Below are positions 11,789 to 23,951 of a stretch of DNA of 64,000 nucleotides, piece by piece. This DNA comes from Vespula vulgaris (lineage: Eukaryota > Arthropoda > Insecta > Hymenoptera > Vespidae). The stretch spans positions 1,805,501 to 1,869,500 of the forward strand of contig NC_066600.1 in the NCBI RefSeq assembly GCF_905475345.1, written 5' to 3'. The notes under the pieces are model-generated. The model did no database searches. It was given only the letters and a program-made list of their open reading frames with translations, and was not told the origin of the DNA. Each line of letters opens with the position of its first letter. Position 1 is the first letter of the stretch. The position numbers and the translations under genes are program-made.

Positions 11789-14209
11789 AACTAACGTATA
11801 GTACGATATATACGTATGTATATATGTAGGTACATACTACTGTCTCTACTTGATGGACTACGCACACGGATGAATAACCCACACAGAAAGTGAAGGAAAA
11901 GGATGATAGTTGCGGTTTACCCAGAAGGACGGGAACCGTCATTTTGATCCATACCAACACTTATATGAGAAACTTATGGTTTACTCGCAATGCGATAGTA
12001 TCCCCGTTATTTTTCATCCCGACTTTTTGATCTTACGATAAATTTTGGCAAGACCTTTTTAAAAATCCACGACTTTATTATTATCTCGTTTCTTTTTTTT
12101 CGAAGTAAAAGAAAATAATATATTTATATATATCCATTGTTTATTAATAATAAAATTTCGGATAATATTAACAATCTGTTTCTAGATAGAAATTTTTATA
12201 TTTCATTGGGCAACAAGAAATCTTTTAAAAAATATATTTCGTATTTTATATTGCTATTACAAACGATTATTTTTAGGAATTCTCGACATAATTCACATAG
12301 AATTATGTTCATTGTATCGTAAGAAGAAAAAAAAAAGAAAAGAAATATTACTTTTGTAACACAATATATCCGTTACACGAGAAACCAGTTAGAAGATAAA
12401 AATTCACCTTGATCCTTTGATGCAGCTTCTCAACCCGTCTAAGTAATATTAACTCGATGTGTTTATGTCATTGTTATGTAACACTTAACGCATAGTAAAG
12501 AGAAAAAAAATAAAATTGTTCCTCAGCGCGATATCCCTTCACGATAGCGAACCTTTCGAGATCACAATGTGCCATAATATCGCGTAACAAAGTTGTATGT
12601 ATATATGTATGTGCCAAATTGAATGAAATATCAAATTATTCCCATCGCTTATGAGGAAATCAAGGGGAACTCCATTTCGTCATAACGAACAAAGAACGTA
12701 ACGAACGGGACGTCCGGTAAATTTTTACGAGATCGCATCTGCTATTAATACACAGTGGGATAATGCCGATTGCATAAATAACATGCAAAGTAGTTTCGAC
12801 ATGATACGCCATGTTGGCCAAAACCTAAGTCCATTTGTATTCTTTATTAGTTTTTAGGTACGACCACAGGGAGTGTCCTAAGTGATAACCATCCTGAAGA
12901 ACGTATACTTGCTGTACAACTTTAGAGAAAAAATACAATATTTTAATCTTGACTGTAGCAACAAATTGGCTGAGTCAAATATTTAACAAGATATTTTATA
13001 TAATTTGTTTACTATTATGGAAATTGCTGTTTTAATTGATAGTTGAAAAATTGTCAAAGTGAATCCTACGACGTCTGTTTAAATAGAAGATAATTTAATA
13101 TTAAATATTCACTTTCTATGATCGTTCTCGTTGATATCACATCGATGAAATCAAATAAAGAGCGAAACTTGTCTCTTATAGATCTCAGTGACTGTTAATG
13201 CTTACGATCTGATTATCGAATCACTACAGACGCATAATCGCGACGTTGTAACAATGGAACGTAATTTCAATCGATTAATTCGACCGATTGTAGCCTTTAA
13301 CGAGTTAAACTCGAGACGAATACTAATTCGTTTACTATCGATCTCATTCTAAGACCTTTTGAAAATGAATAAGAAAATATTATTCCATAACATACTTCCA
13401 ATAAGACGATTACTATCCCCTTCTCCGTTTTCATTTTTATAAAAAGTTAATTACTCTTCTATCGCTTTAGTCTTCATAATGATCTTCGATTTTTTAAATT
13501 AGTACGTATCCGTATCGTTTTTAATTTCTCATTACAAAGAATGCTGACCGCGATCAATAATCGCAACCACGTATAACGCCTACTGTAACCTGGTTGGCAT
13601 CTTGCAATTTATACTCTCTCCCGATGATGCCAGTGATGTTGTATGTATATATATACTTACAATTAGAATCTGGCATTCATTCTCGAACATTTCTCCTTTT
13701 ATTGTACTATATCGCGACAGTATTGTACGATGAAAGAATTTTTATGAACGTCGTTTAATTATTCTACAGAATAGAAAATAAAATTTGATTTATCTCAAAG
13801 TATTAATCAATCTAAAGCCCTTAACAAGTATAATACATCGTAATTTACTCAACAAATTTTTATATGTTTTTCTCTATATTTTTGTTTAGAAAAAAAAAAA
13901 CATTTTTTTACGTAGATGAAAACATGTCAAGTTTCTCAAAACGTGACATGACATGTGTCGCAATGTACGACGAATTAATAGGTATATTGTACGAAATTGT
14001 AGAAGACTATTTATTGATTTTTCCTGCCGAAACAACAATCATATCAATTAGCAAACGTATAATTCATGATAGGACGCAAGTGCCATATATACGTAATTGC
14101 GATTGATATCACAAGGATATCGATAAACCGTAAAGTAGAATGTGTTAGCTGACGTTACTCTGTCAGTCTGCAAGTTAGTTTACTATCATTAAGACAAAAC
14201 GGTGAAGCC

Positions 14210-16226
14210 ATGATCGAGAATCTTAAACAAGCGTTTTTTCCTCTTTTGCTTACCGGCTCTATATTCGGAATAATCATTCTTGAATATCCTATGTATAAAA
14301 TTATTATTTATATTAATATTATGTATATATTGTGCTGGTGGATCAGTTACTTTATCTTTTTCAAATATTTATTGAGTTCTAGCATATTTAATATTTTGTT
14401 TGAGAATAACGCATCCATTCTCGTTCTTTACTTCAACATGACCACAACGATTACGTCGATGTTCTTCTGCCTGTTCAACAGCAAAGTACGGTACCTTATA
14501 TAGATTTTAACGTTATTTCTTACATTATATAATCTTATTGTCAAATGTCTTAAAATTTTATCTCAGAATAAGAAAGATTCATTTCTATTATTTTTTCATT
14601 CTTTCTTTATTTTTTCAAGAATCTTGCAAAGTGTTTGAAAAGGATGTCCACCCTCGATGATACTTTGAAAGAACTTGGTTTTCAAACAGAGTATAAAAAT
14701 ATACGAAAATTAATGATATTCATCATTATAGGATGGTTGATAACAGTTTGCTTATTGAACTTTTTCGAAATTTTATTACATTTAAAAGAAAACGATCTGT
14801 TGAAAATTATTTCTACGTGCTTAATTAATCAGCCCGTTCATAATAACACGATTCTGGATCTTATATTCATCATTCTTTTGTTGTACGTATTCGATATATC
14901 CATCTCAAAAAAAAAATAAATTAACAAAACATGTATTAATACACACACAGTTAAATACATTAAATAAATACGCAAACATAATTTTTTTTATTGCTTAATA
15001 TTATATCTTAATGCAGATATGAAAGAACTAGATTTTGTAAATTAAATGAATATATAACTAAACGTTGCGAGACTAGGCATCGCTCTACAAAAATAATGCC
15101 TGAAGACTTTACAAGTACAACGAATCATTCTAATGCAATAAATACAAATGAAGTATTACGACCAAATGGAAACGATATGAAGTGTTATGATATATGGATG
15201 GCAATGTAAAGCTATGTAAAACTAATATACATATAAATTTTTTCGTAAAACGATAAGAATTTTATTACAATATTAATAAGAATTTACCATGATCTATGAA
15301 AAAAAAGGAATGATAAAATCGTATTTATTTTAGAAACAATTAAATTTAGAAAAAATCCTATTATTAAATCCTATAATTAAATAAGAAATTAACCATTTCT
15401 CTTGTAGGCATCTTCATCTGGAATTGAGTAAGATATGTAATAATCTGAATACAATATTTGGAGCACCGATGCTTTTAGAAATGATATCTTTCTTTATTGG
15501 CGAAATAGGCTTAATTAGCGAATTGTATATTACACTTACTAATTCCAATACTTGGGAATCGTTTAAGATAAAGAAAGTCTTAGATATTCTTGTATGGAGT
15601 ATGTTTTACACGATCAAATTACTCTCGATTAACTATACATGCGAGATAGTTAAGGCCGAGGTAAAATTAAAAAATAAAATTTGATATATAATTAAGATGA
15701 ATAATTAAATAGACATAGAATCTATTTAATAGAATTAATCATTGATAATAACAGGCAAATAAGACGCAAGTATTTATTCAGAAAGTAATGGATTCCTTTC
15801 ATGTTACAATACGCGAAGAGGTAAGTTACTCGCAATTTAAAATATTCTAGATTATTTTCCCCGCCATCCCTCTAACACTTGTATTATAACATTTAAATTT
15901 TGTTTTTATAAGGTTTTTCAATTCATATCCGAAATGACTTATAAGCGACTGAAATTTTCCGCGTTTGGTTTTTACGAATATGGTTACAAATTTATTCAAC
16001 AGGTACGTCTTCTAGATTTTATCTTTCTATTTAAAAATTTCATATAAAATTATTATAAAAATGCTCGTCTTATTGTGATTAAAATATCGATTAGTTTTTT
16101 GGAGGTATTACAACTTTTCTGATAATCTTATTACAAATGGAAACTTCCCCTGAGATTTCTTATGATATTACAACTTCATCAACATTAACAACAATAGAAT
16201 CTAATGTATACAATAAATCAAGGTAA
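14210..16226 (+). CDS. Gustatory receptor (7tm_7 family)
   Basis: Insect gustatory receptor, a ligand-gated cation channel subunit of taste neurons in the family. Seven exons: 14210-14485, 14620-14882, 15017-15205, 15408-15660, 15755-15820, 15913-16002 and 16095-16226, giving 422 residues, a normal length. The N-terminus reads like the family's first membrane segment (FGIIILEYP). Exon 2 has the TLDDTLKELGF segment. Exon 4 starts with HLHLELSKICNNLN before a membrane helix. Exon 5 starts with ANKT. The last exon carries TFLIILLQ at residues 386-393, a variant of the signature TYhhhhhQ with Phe for Tyr. A 29-residue Ser/Thr-rich tail follows. The exon 3 donor (GTAAAG at 15206) is the least certain junction; GTGTTA at 15181-15190 is an in-phase alternative. 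The final codons sit on a possible donor (AG/GTAAAA), so a longer C-terminus is conceivable. I cannot assign the subfamily or ligand. It converges on Pus3, 298 bp away. Confidence 0.87.
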
Positions 16227-16276
16227 AAATATAAAGATCAATACGATAAATAATCTGTAATTATCAAATGTAAAGG

Positions 16277-16462
16277 TACAAGTTTGGCATATTGAAAATA
16301 GATATAACTGTATTTAGTCTCATTTTTTTGTTTTCAAAGATTACATTTCTTACCGAAATATCGATAATCGTAAGTATTACATATTACTTAAACTCATTAA
16401 TTCAAATTTACCCTTTTTTTGGTAATGCTTTATTCTATTTTCTAAACTTTCTGTAAAAATTA
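16277..16462 (+). other. Possible extra or relict gustatory-receptor coding segment
   Basis: About 60 codons stay open here in AT-rich DNA, following an AAAG acceptor-like end. The translation contains FGILKIDITVF and then KITFLTEI, which resembles the last membrane helix and TYL motif of gustatory receptors. In phase it could be spliced from the AG/GTAAAA site at 16222/16223, giving an extended C-terminus. It could also be the remnant of a second receptor's last exon. Coincidence in AT-rich DNA is possible. Confidence 0.2.
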
Positions 16463-16524
16463 TATAACATACAATATTATATGACATTGAAATAGCAAAA
16501 TATTAAATAATAACAATATATAAA

Positions 16525-18077
16525 CTACTCACCACAAGTTACTCTTTCCATTAAAGGTTGATAAACTTTTGAATGCACACCGAGAAGTAAACAATCATTT
16601 TGAAATGTTGTATCTGTACAATTTTGTAAACTTTCTAAATCCATTAACATATCTTTAATCATAGCTGATCTATTTGAATTCAAATATTAGATTACAATAA
16701 GCAAAAAAAGTTTTATTCTAATAATAAAGTAAAATGTTTCATACTTCACAGTGTTTATTGACCAGTCTTGTTGTAAAATTTTTATAACCTTTATAAATTC
16801 ATCTTTATCATAGAACCATTTGATATTTTCATATTCTGAGTGATAAAGATTTAAAGGAATTTCACAAGCTAGATTGTATTGAGGTTTGCATGGATAACTA
16901 TCAATATCAAGTAACTTTAAAATAATTTCTGGTTTTTCTTTTTCTTGGCCTACTAGTAATAATACTCCCATTAAACAACGTATTTGATGCCAAAGAAAAG
17001 CTTGACTTGTTATTTTTAATTCACATATATCATATCCTATTAAAATAAATATGGAATTAAAAATATAACTACTTCTTTCTAAAATAGTATTTTACATAAT
17101 TATCATAACAAAGTTACATTTAAATATATTCCTACATACCTGGATTATTATAATCATTTTGTTTTACAGAAACTGTAGCATCAATTATTCTTCTTTTAAA
17201 ATTTATCACACCATTGGCAACATCCATTTTACAAATATTTCGAAAATCATGTGTGCCTATAGTATATTTAGCAGCTTTATTCATAGCATCAATATTTAAT
17301 TTTCCTCTAGGAAAAATATATTTATATGTCCTATCCTTGCAATTAAATCTAGCAGAGAAATCACTTGGAACTGGACTCCAACCTATGCATCTTATATTTT
17401 GAGGAAGTAAACGATTTAATATTTTACAATATGATAATTCATTTTGTAAATCACTTTGTTTCTCAGGTTCCAATTTGCTGCGTACATCTAAACTAATTAC
17501 TTGAGAGAAAGCACTAACACCTTTATCTGTTCTACCACAACGATGATAATTTGCTTTTTCACGAGACTCTATACAACAACTTTTTATTAAAGCAGAAAAT
17601 AAATGATGTTCAATAGTATTATTATTTCCTTCTTGACATGTAAAACCATCATAATCCCAACCTAAGTAGTACAATTTTAATAAAATATGTCTTTTGTGAC
17701 ACCTGCAACCAATGAATTGAATTAAATATTTAAAGTATTTCTATTCTATTTTATATTTCAATAAAATTAAAATAGAAAAATTTTATGTTGCATACTTTGT
17801 GAAATCAAACTGTTTTTGAGTCTTATTATGACATTTCGTTCGTTCCATTTCATTCGTTTCAGTTTTTTTAAGTATCGTTTGAAGTTGCATATTATAAGCT
17901 TCTAATTGCAATATTTTATCTATTAATTCCTAAAATGATAAAAAAATTTACCACAAACTGTACAGCAAAATTTAACAAATTTCAGAAAACAAATTATACC
18001 GATTTATCAGAAAGCTCCAACTCTTCCTTAGTAGATAATCTCTTCAATTTCTTTTTCTTCGTAATAACTTTTGCCAT
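16525..18077 (-). CDS. Pus3: tRNA pseudouridine(38/39) synthase Pus3 (Deg1 family)
   Basis: Enzyme of the TruA family that isomerises uridines 38/39 in the tRNA anticodon arm. Five minus-strand exons: 18077-18000, 17929-17796, 17702-17140, 17036-16745 and 16669-16525, giving 403 residues. The lysine-rich N-terminus (MAKVITKKKKLKR) is followed by the helix typical of Pus3 (ELIDKILQLEAYNMQLQ). The core begins LYYLGWDYDGF, and CGRTDKGVSAF carries the catalytic Asp at residue 130. Downstream are FSARFNCKDRTYKY, IGTHDFRNICKMD and FLWHQIRCLMGVLLLVG, all TruA motifs. The C-terminus includes LLLGVHSKVYQPLMERVTCGE. The stop overlaps a strong donor-like GGTGAGT, so a further 3' exon is possible, although the length already fits the family. 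The gene diverges from PI4KA (866 bp between starts) and converges with the gustatory receptor. Confidence 0.93.
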
Positions 18078-18943
18078 AATTACAATTATAAATAAATATA
18101 CATATATATTAATTACTAATAATTAACGTTAATAAAACAAAAAGGAAAATAGTTTTCTTTCAAATATTTATATTAGCAAAATACTTTAATGATTCTGTAT
18201 ACACAAATGAAATAAATTATAATGACAACTTTCAATATTTATAATAATGAGAAGTATCTTCACTTTTTATATATATCCTTTTTATATATATCGTTTAATC
18301 TTCTCGCATTCTGCTTCTACATATAAAACAGACAATTAACCCAAAATGAAACACATGCTTATAATGAAAATGTAGAATCAAATACAATGCAGAAGCTTTT
18401 TCAATTCGCCACTAGATGTCTCACAGATCACACGTTTTTCAAAAGCATTTCAAACATCAAAATTACTATACATAAATTTGACTTTTCATACAGAACACAG
18501 CGATTTTAATTATTTTAAAATACGGCTAGTTTAAGAAAGTAGTTATAAGTTGATGATTTTCGGTAACAGTAAGTAAACTAATAAAATAAAAAAAGTTTTC
18601 TGAATTAAATATTTTTAAATTAATAAAAATCAATATTATCAGAAATAAATGTGAAGTTATTTTTGTATTTATAATATTAATACACTTCCGTACTGCTTCT
18701 TTAATATCTAGGATTTTATTTTCTCATTAATATCTAGTTTATTTTTTAGTTAATATCTAGAGTTTTATTTTCTTATATGTTATCATCTTACATTAATAAA
18801 TACATGTATGTCAAAGGAGTCTTACGTCGCTGATGACACAAGCGTAAACTCTTCGAACAATGTAATAGTATTTTGAAGTAATGAATAGACGAGACTGTTA
18901 TAACTACATGATATAAGAAGAGCAGTAATTGATCGTGAGCAAA
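18078..18943. promoter_or_regulatory. Divergent intergenic region between Pus3 and PI4KA
   Basis: Head-to-head arrangement with 866 bp between start codons. It must hold both 5' UTRs and promoters. No clear core element or gene was seen. The direct triplication of TAATATCTAG-like units near 18702-18762 is the only visible pattern. Confidence 0.5.
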
Positions 18944-21900
18944 ATGGTGGCGGACGAGAAGTTATTTTTCTCAAAAGCTGTACAACATTTGGCTAGATGC
19001 CTTGCTGCTATTAAACCTACACCGTGGGAAAAGGTAAATTTATTTTGTAAAAATTCGTATAGAATTGTTTCATATATTTTCTTTAATAATCAATATCTTT
19101 TGCTTTATAATTTTATTTGGTAATGTTAAAATAACGTTTCTCTCTAAGAGAAGGAGATTAAATGTACGATAAAATCATTTTTATTAAAAACTAGCGTAGA
19201 ATTTTTCATTATTTTATTATATGTAATTATTTAAATATAAATTGAATCTACAAATCAATTTTTAACTTAATTCTTACCTTAAAATAATCTTTTAGTCTTT
19301 CTTTTTTAGACATTCGTCCATTCATGTCAATTGACACAATTGACATTTTAAGTTTTCATTGTTCTGCGAGATAAAAACGTGTACAGCACGAAATACAATT
19401 TTGGTGTTTTTTTATGTTCAGTTTTTTTTTCTTTTTTTTTTCAATTCTTTCACTTCTATTTTTATTTTTTATAATCATTGCTTTATAATCATTGCTATAT
19501 GTATTAAAAATATAATTTTGTAATTCAAATATTTTTATGTGTAGATATACTTATAAATAAGATAAGTAGTAAAAAAATTTCAATAAAAAAAATATCTCAA
19601 TTAAGATCCATCATTACTATAATTGCTTCTTACTGTATATACTATAATTAATATCTTTCATTAATTACTGTTACTTGTTATATTACATAATATGTTATTA
19701 TAAAGTGACTATGTACTTTTTTACAATAAAAAATCTTATTTCTCTTTGTTATAAATATGTTATCAAATTTAAGTGAAATTTGATATATTCTATTATATAA
19801 ATAAAATTACAGATAAATGAAAATAAAAATAAATAAAAAATTAGAAGAAACTAAAAAATATTGTTAGATATAAGTATATTTAATTACTTATATTTTAAAG
19901 TAATTTCATTTTATGTTTATTTCCTTTGATATAGGTAACTCGTTTGTTCAAATTATGCCCTCAAGAAACTGCTCAAGGAATATATCGTTTGGATCAACGG
20001 GGACAAGATGCAACTATTGCATTGGGAATATATTTTTTGGAATCAGGATTACAACATCGAGATCGTATTTTACCTTATTTTTTACGATTATTACGTGGTC
20101 TTCCAAAAGCTGTTTGGCTGGATGAAGTTAGAGTTTTACCTAGTGAAAGAGTTCCTGTTGCTGAACGTTTTAGCTTTTGTTTGAATACATTGCTGAGTGA
20201 TGTAGCTGCCAGATGTGAATCAGCTCGTGAAGAAATTATTTCTACACAGATCGAGATATTAGCTGTTTTGACCAATCTGATACGTGGTTATAAAGAACAA
20301 AATGGAAATAGGGGTATGCAAGCAAAATGTAAGATTTCTTCAAGCAAATATATTTTCTTATGTATTCTTATATAGTTGTTTCTTATATAGTTGTTTATAA
20401 AAACATGTTTCTAATTTTATATTTTTTTTACAGTGTCTTTATGCAAGTGTCTAGTCCCAGTACTTATTGGTCTAGCAAGGTCTATGGGTCGTTTCGCATG
20501 TACAGATCCACCATTGCTTTGTCGTATTTTTCCAAGGCCTGAAACTCCAGTTTCTTTCAATAATACAGAAACACGTTTAACATTAGATAAAAAACAGCAT
20601 AGTTTCTCAAATTTTCGTCCAATTATTCCACGGTCTCTTAGTGGAAACTTAAATCCTTATCCACCAATTGATAATACTTCAGCATTGCTAACTGCTGATT
20701 CTGATTATACATGTATCAAGAGACCATCATTACAGTCTTTTTCATCTGTACCATATGATCCAGTTACATACTTTTTCAGTAGATATGGATCCAGTTTTAA
20801 TCAGTTTCCACAAATGCGATGTAATGAAAGTCCTGAAAAAAGGGCTGCAATGCAATTTAATGTGGTGCATTTACAAAGTGTTTTAGCATTAGCTAAAAAG
20901 CTACTTACTAAAGACATTCTTACATTTCTGGATGAAGAAGCTCAACAAGTTAGTATTTTTCACAGTATTTTGAAACTTCATAAATTTACAACTAACAATT
21001 ATCTTTTGATTATTATTTATTCTGAATTGTTTACTTTTATTTAATTTAATATACTCATACATATATATTTACTAATCATATATTCATGCAAGATTTATTC
21101 TAGAATGATTTTTTAAAATAATTTTCTCTTAATTATTTGAATATAGTTATATATATTTTTTAACTTCTTCCTAAATTTATACTTATTAAATTATTATTTC
21201 TGTAGGTTTATAATTCTGGTCAAGTACAAATATTTCCATATCGCACATTCAGTGAAACTATGAATTTGGTTATGGTAGCAGTGTTGCGAGAATTATTACA
21301 AAATCAACGTGATTTACCTGCTCCATTTACAAGAGATGTACAAGAATTTGTTAAAGGCCTTTTCTTGTCAGGACAAACAGAATTACAATCTAGACAACAT
21401 GATGCTAGTGAGCGAGAAGATGTAGATACCAATTTTCGGACAGTAAATAGATTCAAAGTTAATGTCATGGCAAATTCTGCATGTGTTGATCTTCTTGTTT
21501 GGGCCATTGGAGATGAAACTGGTATGTAAATAATTTTTTATATATAATGTATGATAACTACAAAATACTAATAACAGGAATGTATTATAATATTTTGTAC
21601 ACACATAAATGCATGTTTTAGAAAGGCACATGTAGATTAAAAGCTTTATTGTAAAAAGTATTTTGCATTCAAATGTAATGTATTCATATATATCAGAGAC
21701 ATGCAAACTATTTGGTGAAGGAGAAATGACTCTCCCACTATTACTATTTAATTGTCCACATACTCCATACTTGCAAAACAATAATATTATGATATAACCA
21801 AGGAGAAATAAAAGAAAGAATAACAATAAAAAACAAATGATTGCACAAACCAACTTTGCAAGTCTCTGATGTATATTATTACACTTTCTTCTCATTCTAA

Positions 21901-23903
21901 AATAAATTATAATCATAAAGATATAATTAAATTTTAATTCTTATTTATTTATATAGATTTATTAAAATTATCTATGTAGTGTATATCTTCTCTTTCTTGA
22001 TATATATCGCACACAATAATAATACATATCACACACGTAATGAAAGTAACACAACTCAAAAAACACGATTTTCAAGTTACCATTATAAGAATGAGGAGAC
22101 ATACCTCGATTAAATATGACAATCTTATTCGATTTGACTAAGAGAACTGTTATCTAAATTTTTTTAAGAATTATTTACACTGAAAAAGAGTTTTTTATTC
22201 CTTCTGGGAAACAGTTTTTTAAGTGACATTACTTTCTTCATAAGTATGTGATATGATAATTTTTTTAAACCTTCTAATTTCCGTTTTTATTTACATTTTA
22301 AATAATGACAAAATATTATAAACAATAAAAATTACATTTATTTTAAGCCATTAACGAAACTATTAAATAGTTAAATCATTAAAAACAAGGATAATTATTG
22401 CTACATAATCTTGCATATATATATAGTTACAACAAATATTGTAAGTAAAACATTATTATACGGTGTTTTTGCAGTGAGCGGGGAGTATGATACATCCGCA
22501 CTGTTCGCGGATATCAGTTCTATGCTGCTCGGCGAGGGTATTCTTGTTTACCCCTTGTGTTTCTATTTTATTAACTATTCTGTTTACATAACATTTTATA
22601 TACCAGTTTAATATAAACATTCCTTGCCGCAGCAATACTATATTGCGGTGTTCCTATTGCCTATTATTTCTGTGTGCAGTATGATTTATTGTTTTATGTA
22701 TTTGCATACAATATTTTATTGCAATCAAAGAATATTTTGATATATTTTATCAAAGTTCATATATAAAAGAATTAATATCAAAAACTGCTTGACTAAAAAC
22801 ATTTTGTGTATGATATTCAATATGATCATTCAAATAATCATTCAAATAATGTTTAGATAAACATTTTACATTTAATCCTACACCTATCCTTAAATACATC
22901 ATATAGAAATAACTAATAGTTATCTATGATAAAAGATGATTTAGCAGAAATTATTAAAAGAGTATTATTACTTCTGTTTGCAGGTGCTGATAGTTTATGT
23001 GGTCGTCTTGTTGAAAAAATTAATTCTAATCATGGCCCAAAACTTGTACTAGCGCACATGCCTTTACTGTTAGTATGCTTAGAAGGTTTAGGAAAATTGG
23101 CTCAGAAGTTCCCTAATATTGCAAGTACTTCTATATATTATCTTCGTGAATTTCTTATTGTCCCTTCGCCTATATTATTAAAATTATATCGTCAACTTAA
23201 CGAACGATCTATGAAAGAACATCATTTTAAAGTCATTGGTAAGAAAAATAAAAGTACAAATATTATTAAATTTCTGATATAAACATAATTTTTTTTATTA
23301 TATTTTTATTATTATTATTATATAAAGTACAAGGAAAAGAAGCACAAGATTCAAAACAAACAACATCATCTGTTCAAATTGCTTTTGAAAAATTGCGTGA
23401 TGCAGCAATTGGTAATCTTTGCATAGCTTTGGAAGCAGCACATTCTGTTAATCCAGATTGTGTACCAGCACTAGTGGCTAGTGTATCTAATAGATTATTT
23501 GCAGCAGATATATGTGATGGGTATGACTTTTATTCTAATCTATTATAATGAACTCTACCATCTTCGTGCACGTATATATCGTATATATAAAACAACTATA
23601 TCTATAGTAATTTTGTTTTAGGGAATCTGATGAAAAATCAAATAGTGAGTTAATCTCAAAAAATATCGTTATTATGTTGGGACATGTAGCTGTAGCTTTA
23701 AAAGATACTCCAAAAACAATGCGTACAATATTTCCATTTTTTCATCAACTTTTTTGTCGCTCACCAAGCGATCTCGACTTTTTAATTGTAGATCAATTAG
23801 GTTGTATGATTATTGCTAAGTGTGAACCACAGGTGAGACTTTAGTATACTATATTGATATAACATATAATTATTTATCTGATTTGAGTAATTCATGATGA
23901 ATT

Positions 23904-23951
<48 letters not shown>

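Larger units (their letters stand above)
9869..14209. other. Gene-poor AT-rich DNA up to the gustatory receptor
   Basis: Holds a small structured island at about 10121-10220 and the 11.2/11.7-kb hairpin repeat. No coding exon is supported. An 80-codon frame at 13864-14106 has no recognisable features and is probably chance. Confidence 0.45.

Noticed and set aside
13864..14106. 80-codon frame before the gustatory receptor
   Set aside because: No recognisable domain, and composition like the non-coding flank.
22620..22690. CCGCAGCAAT...ATTGCGG inverted repeat after the PI4KA cassette exon
   Set aside because: The pairing needs a bulge and is short; no reason to call it functional.
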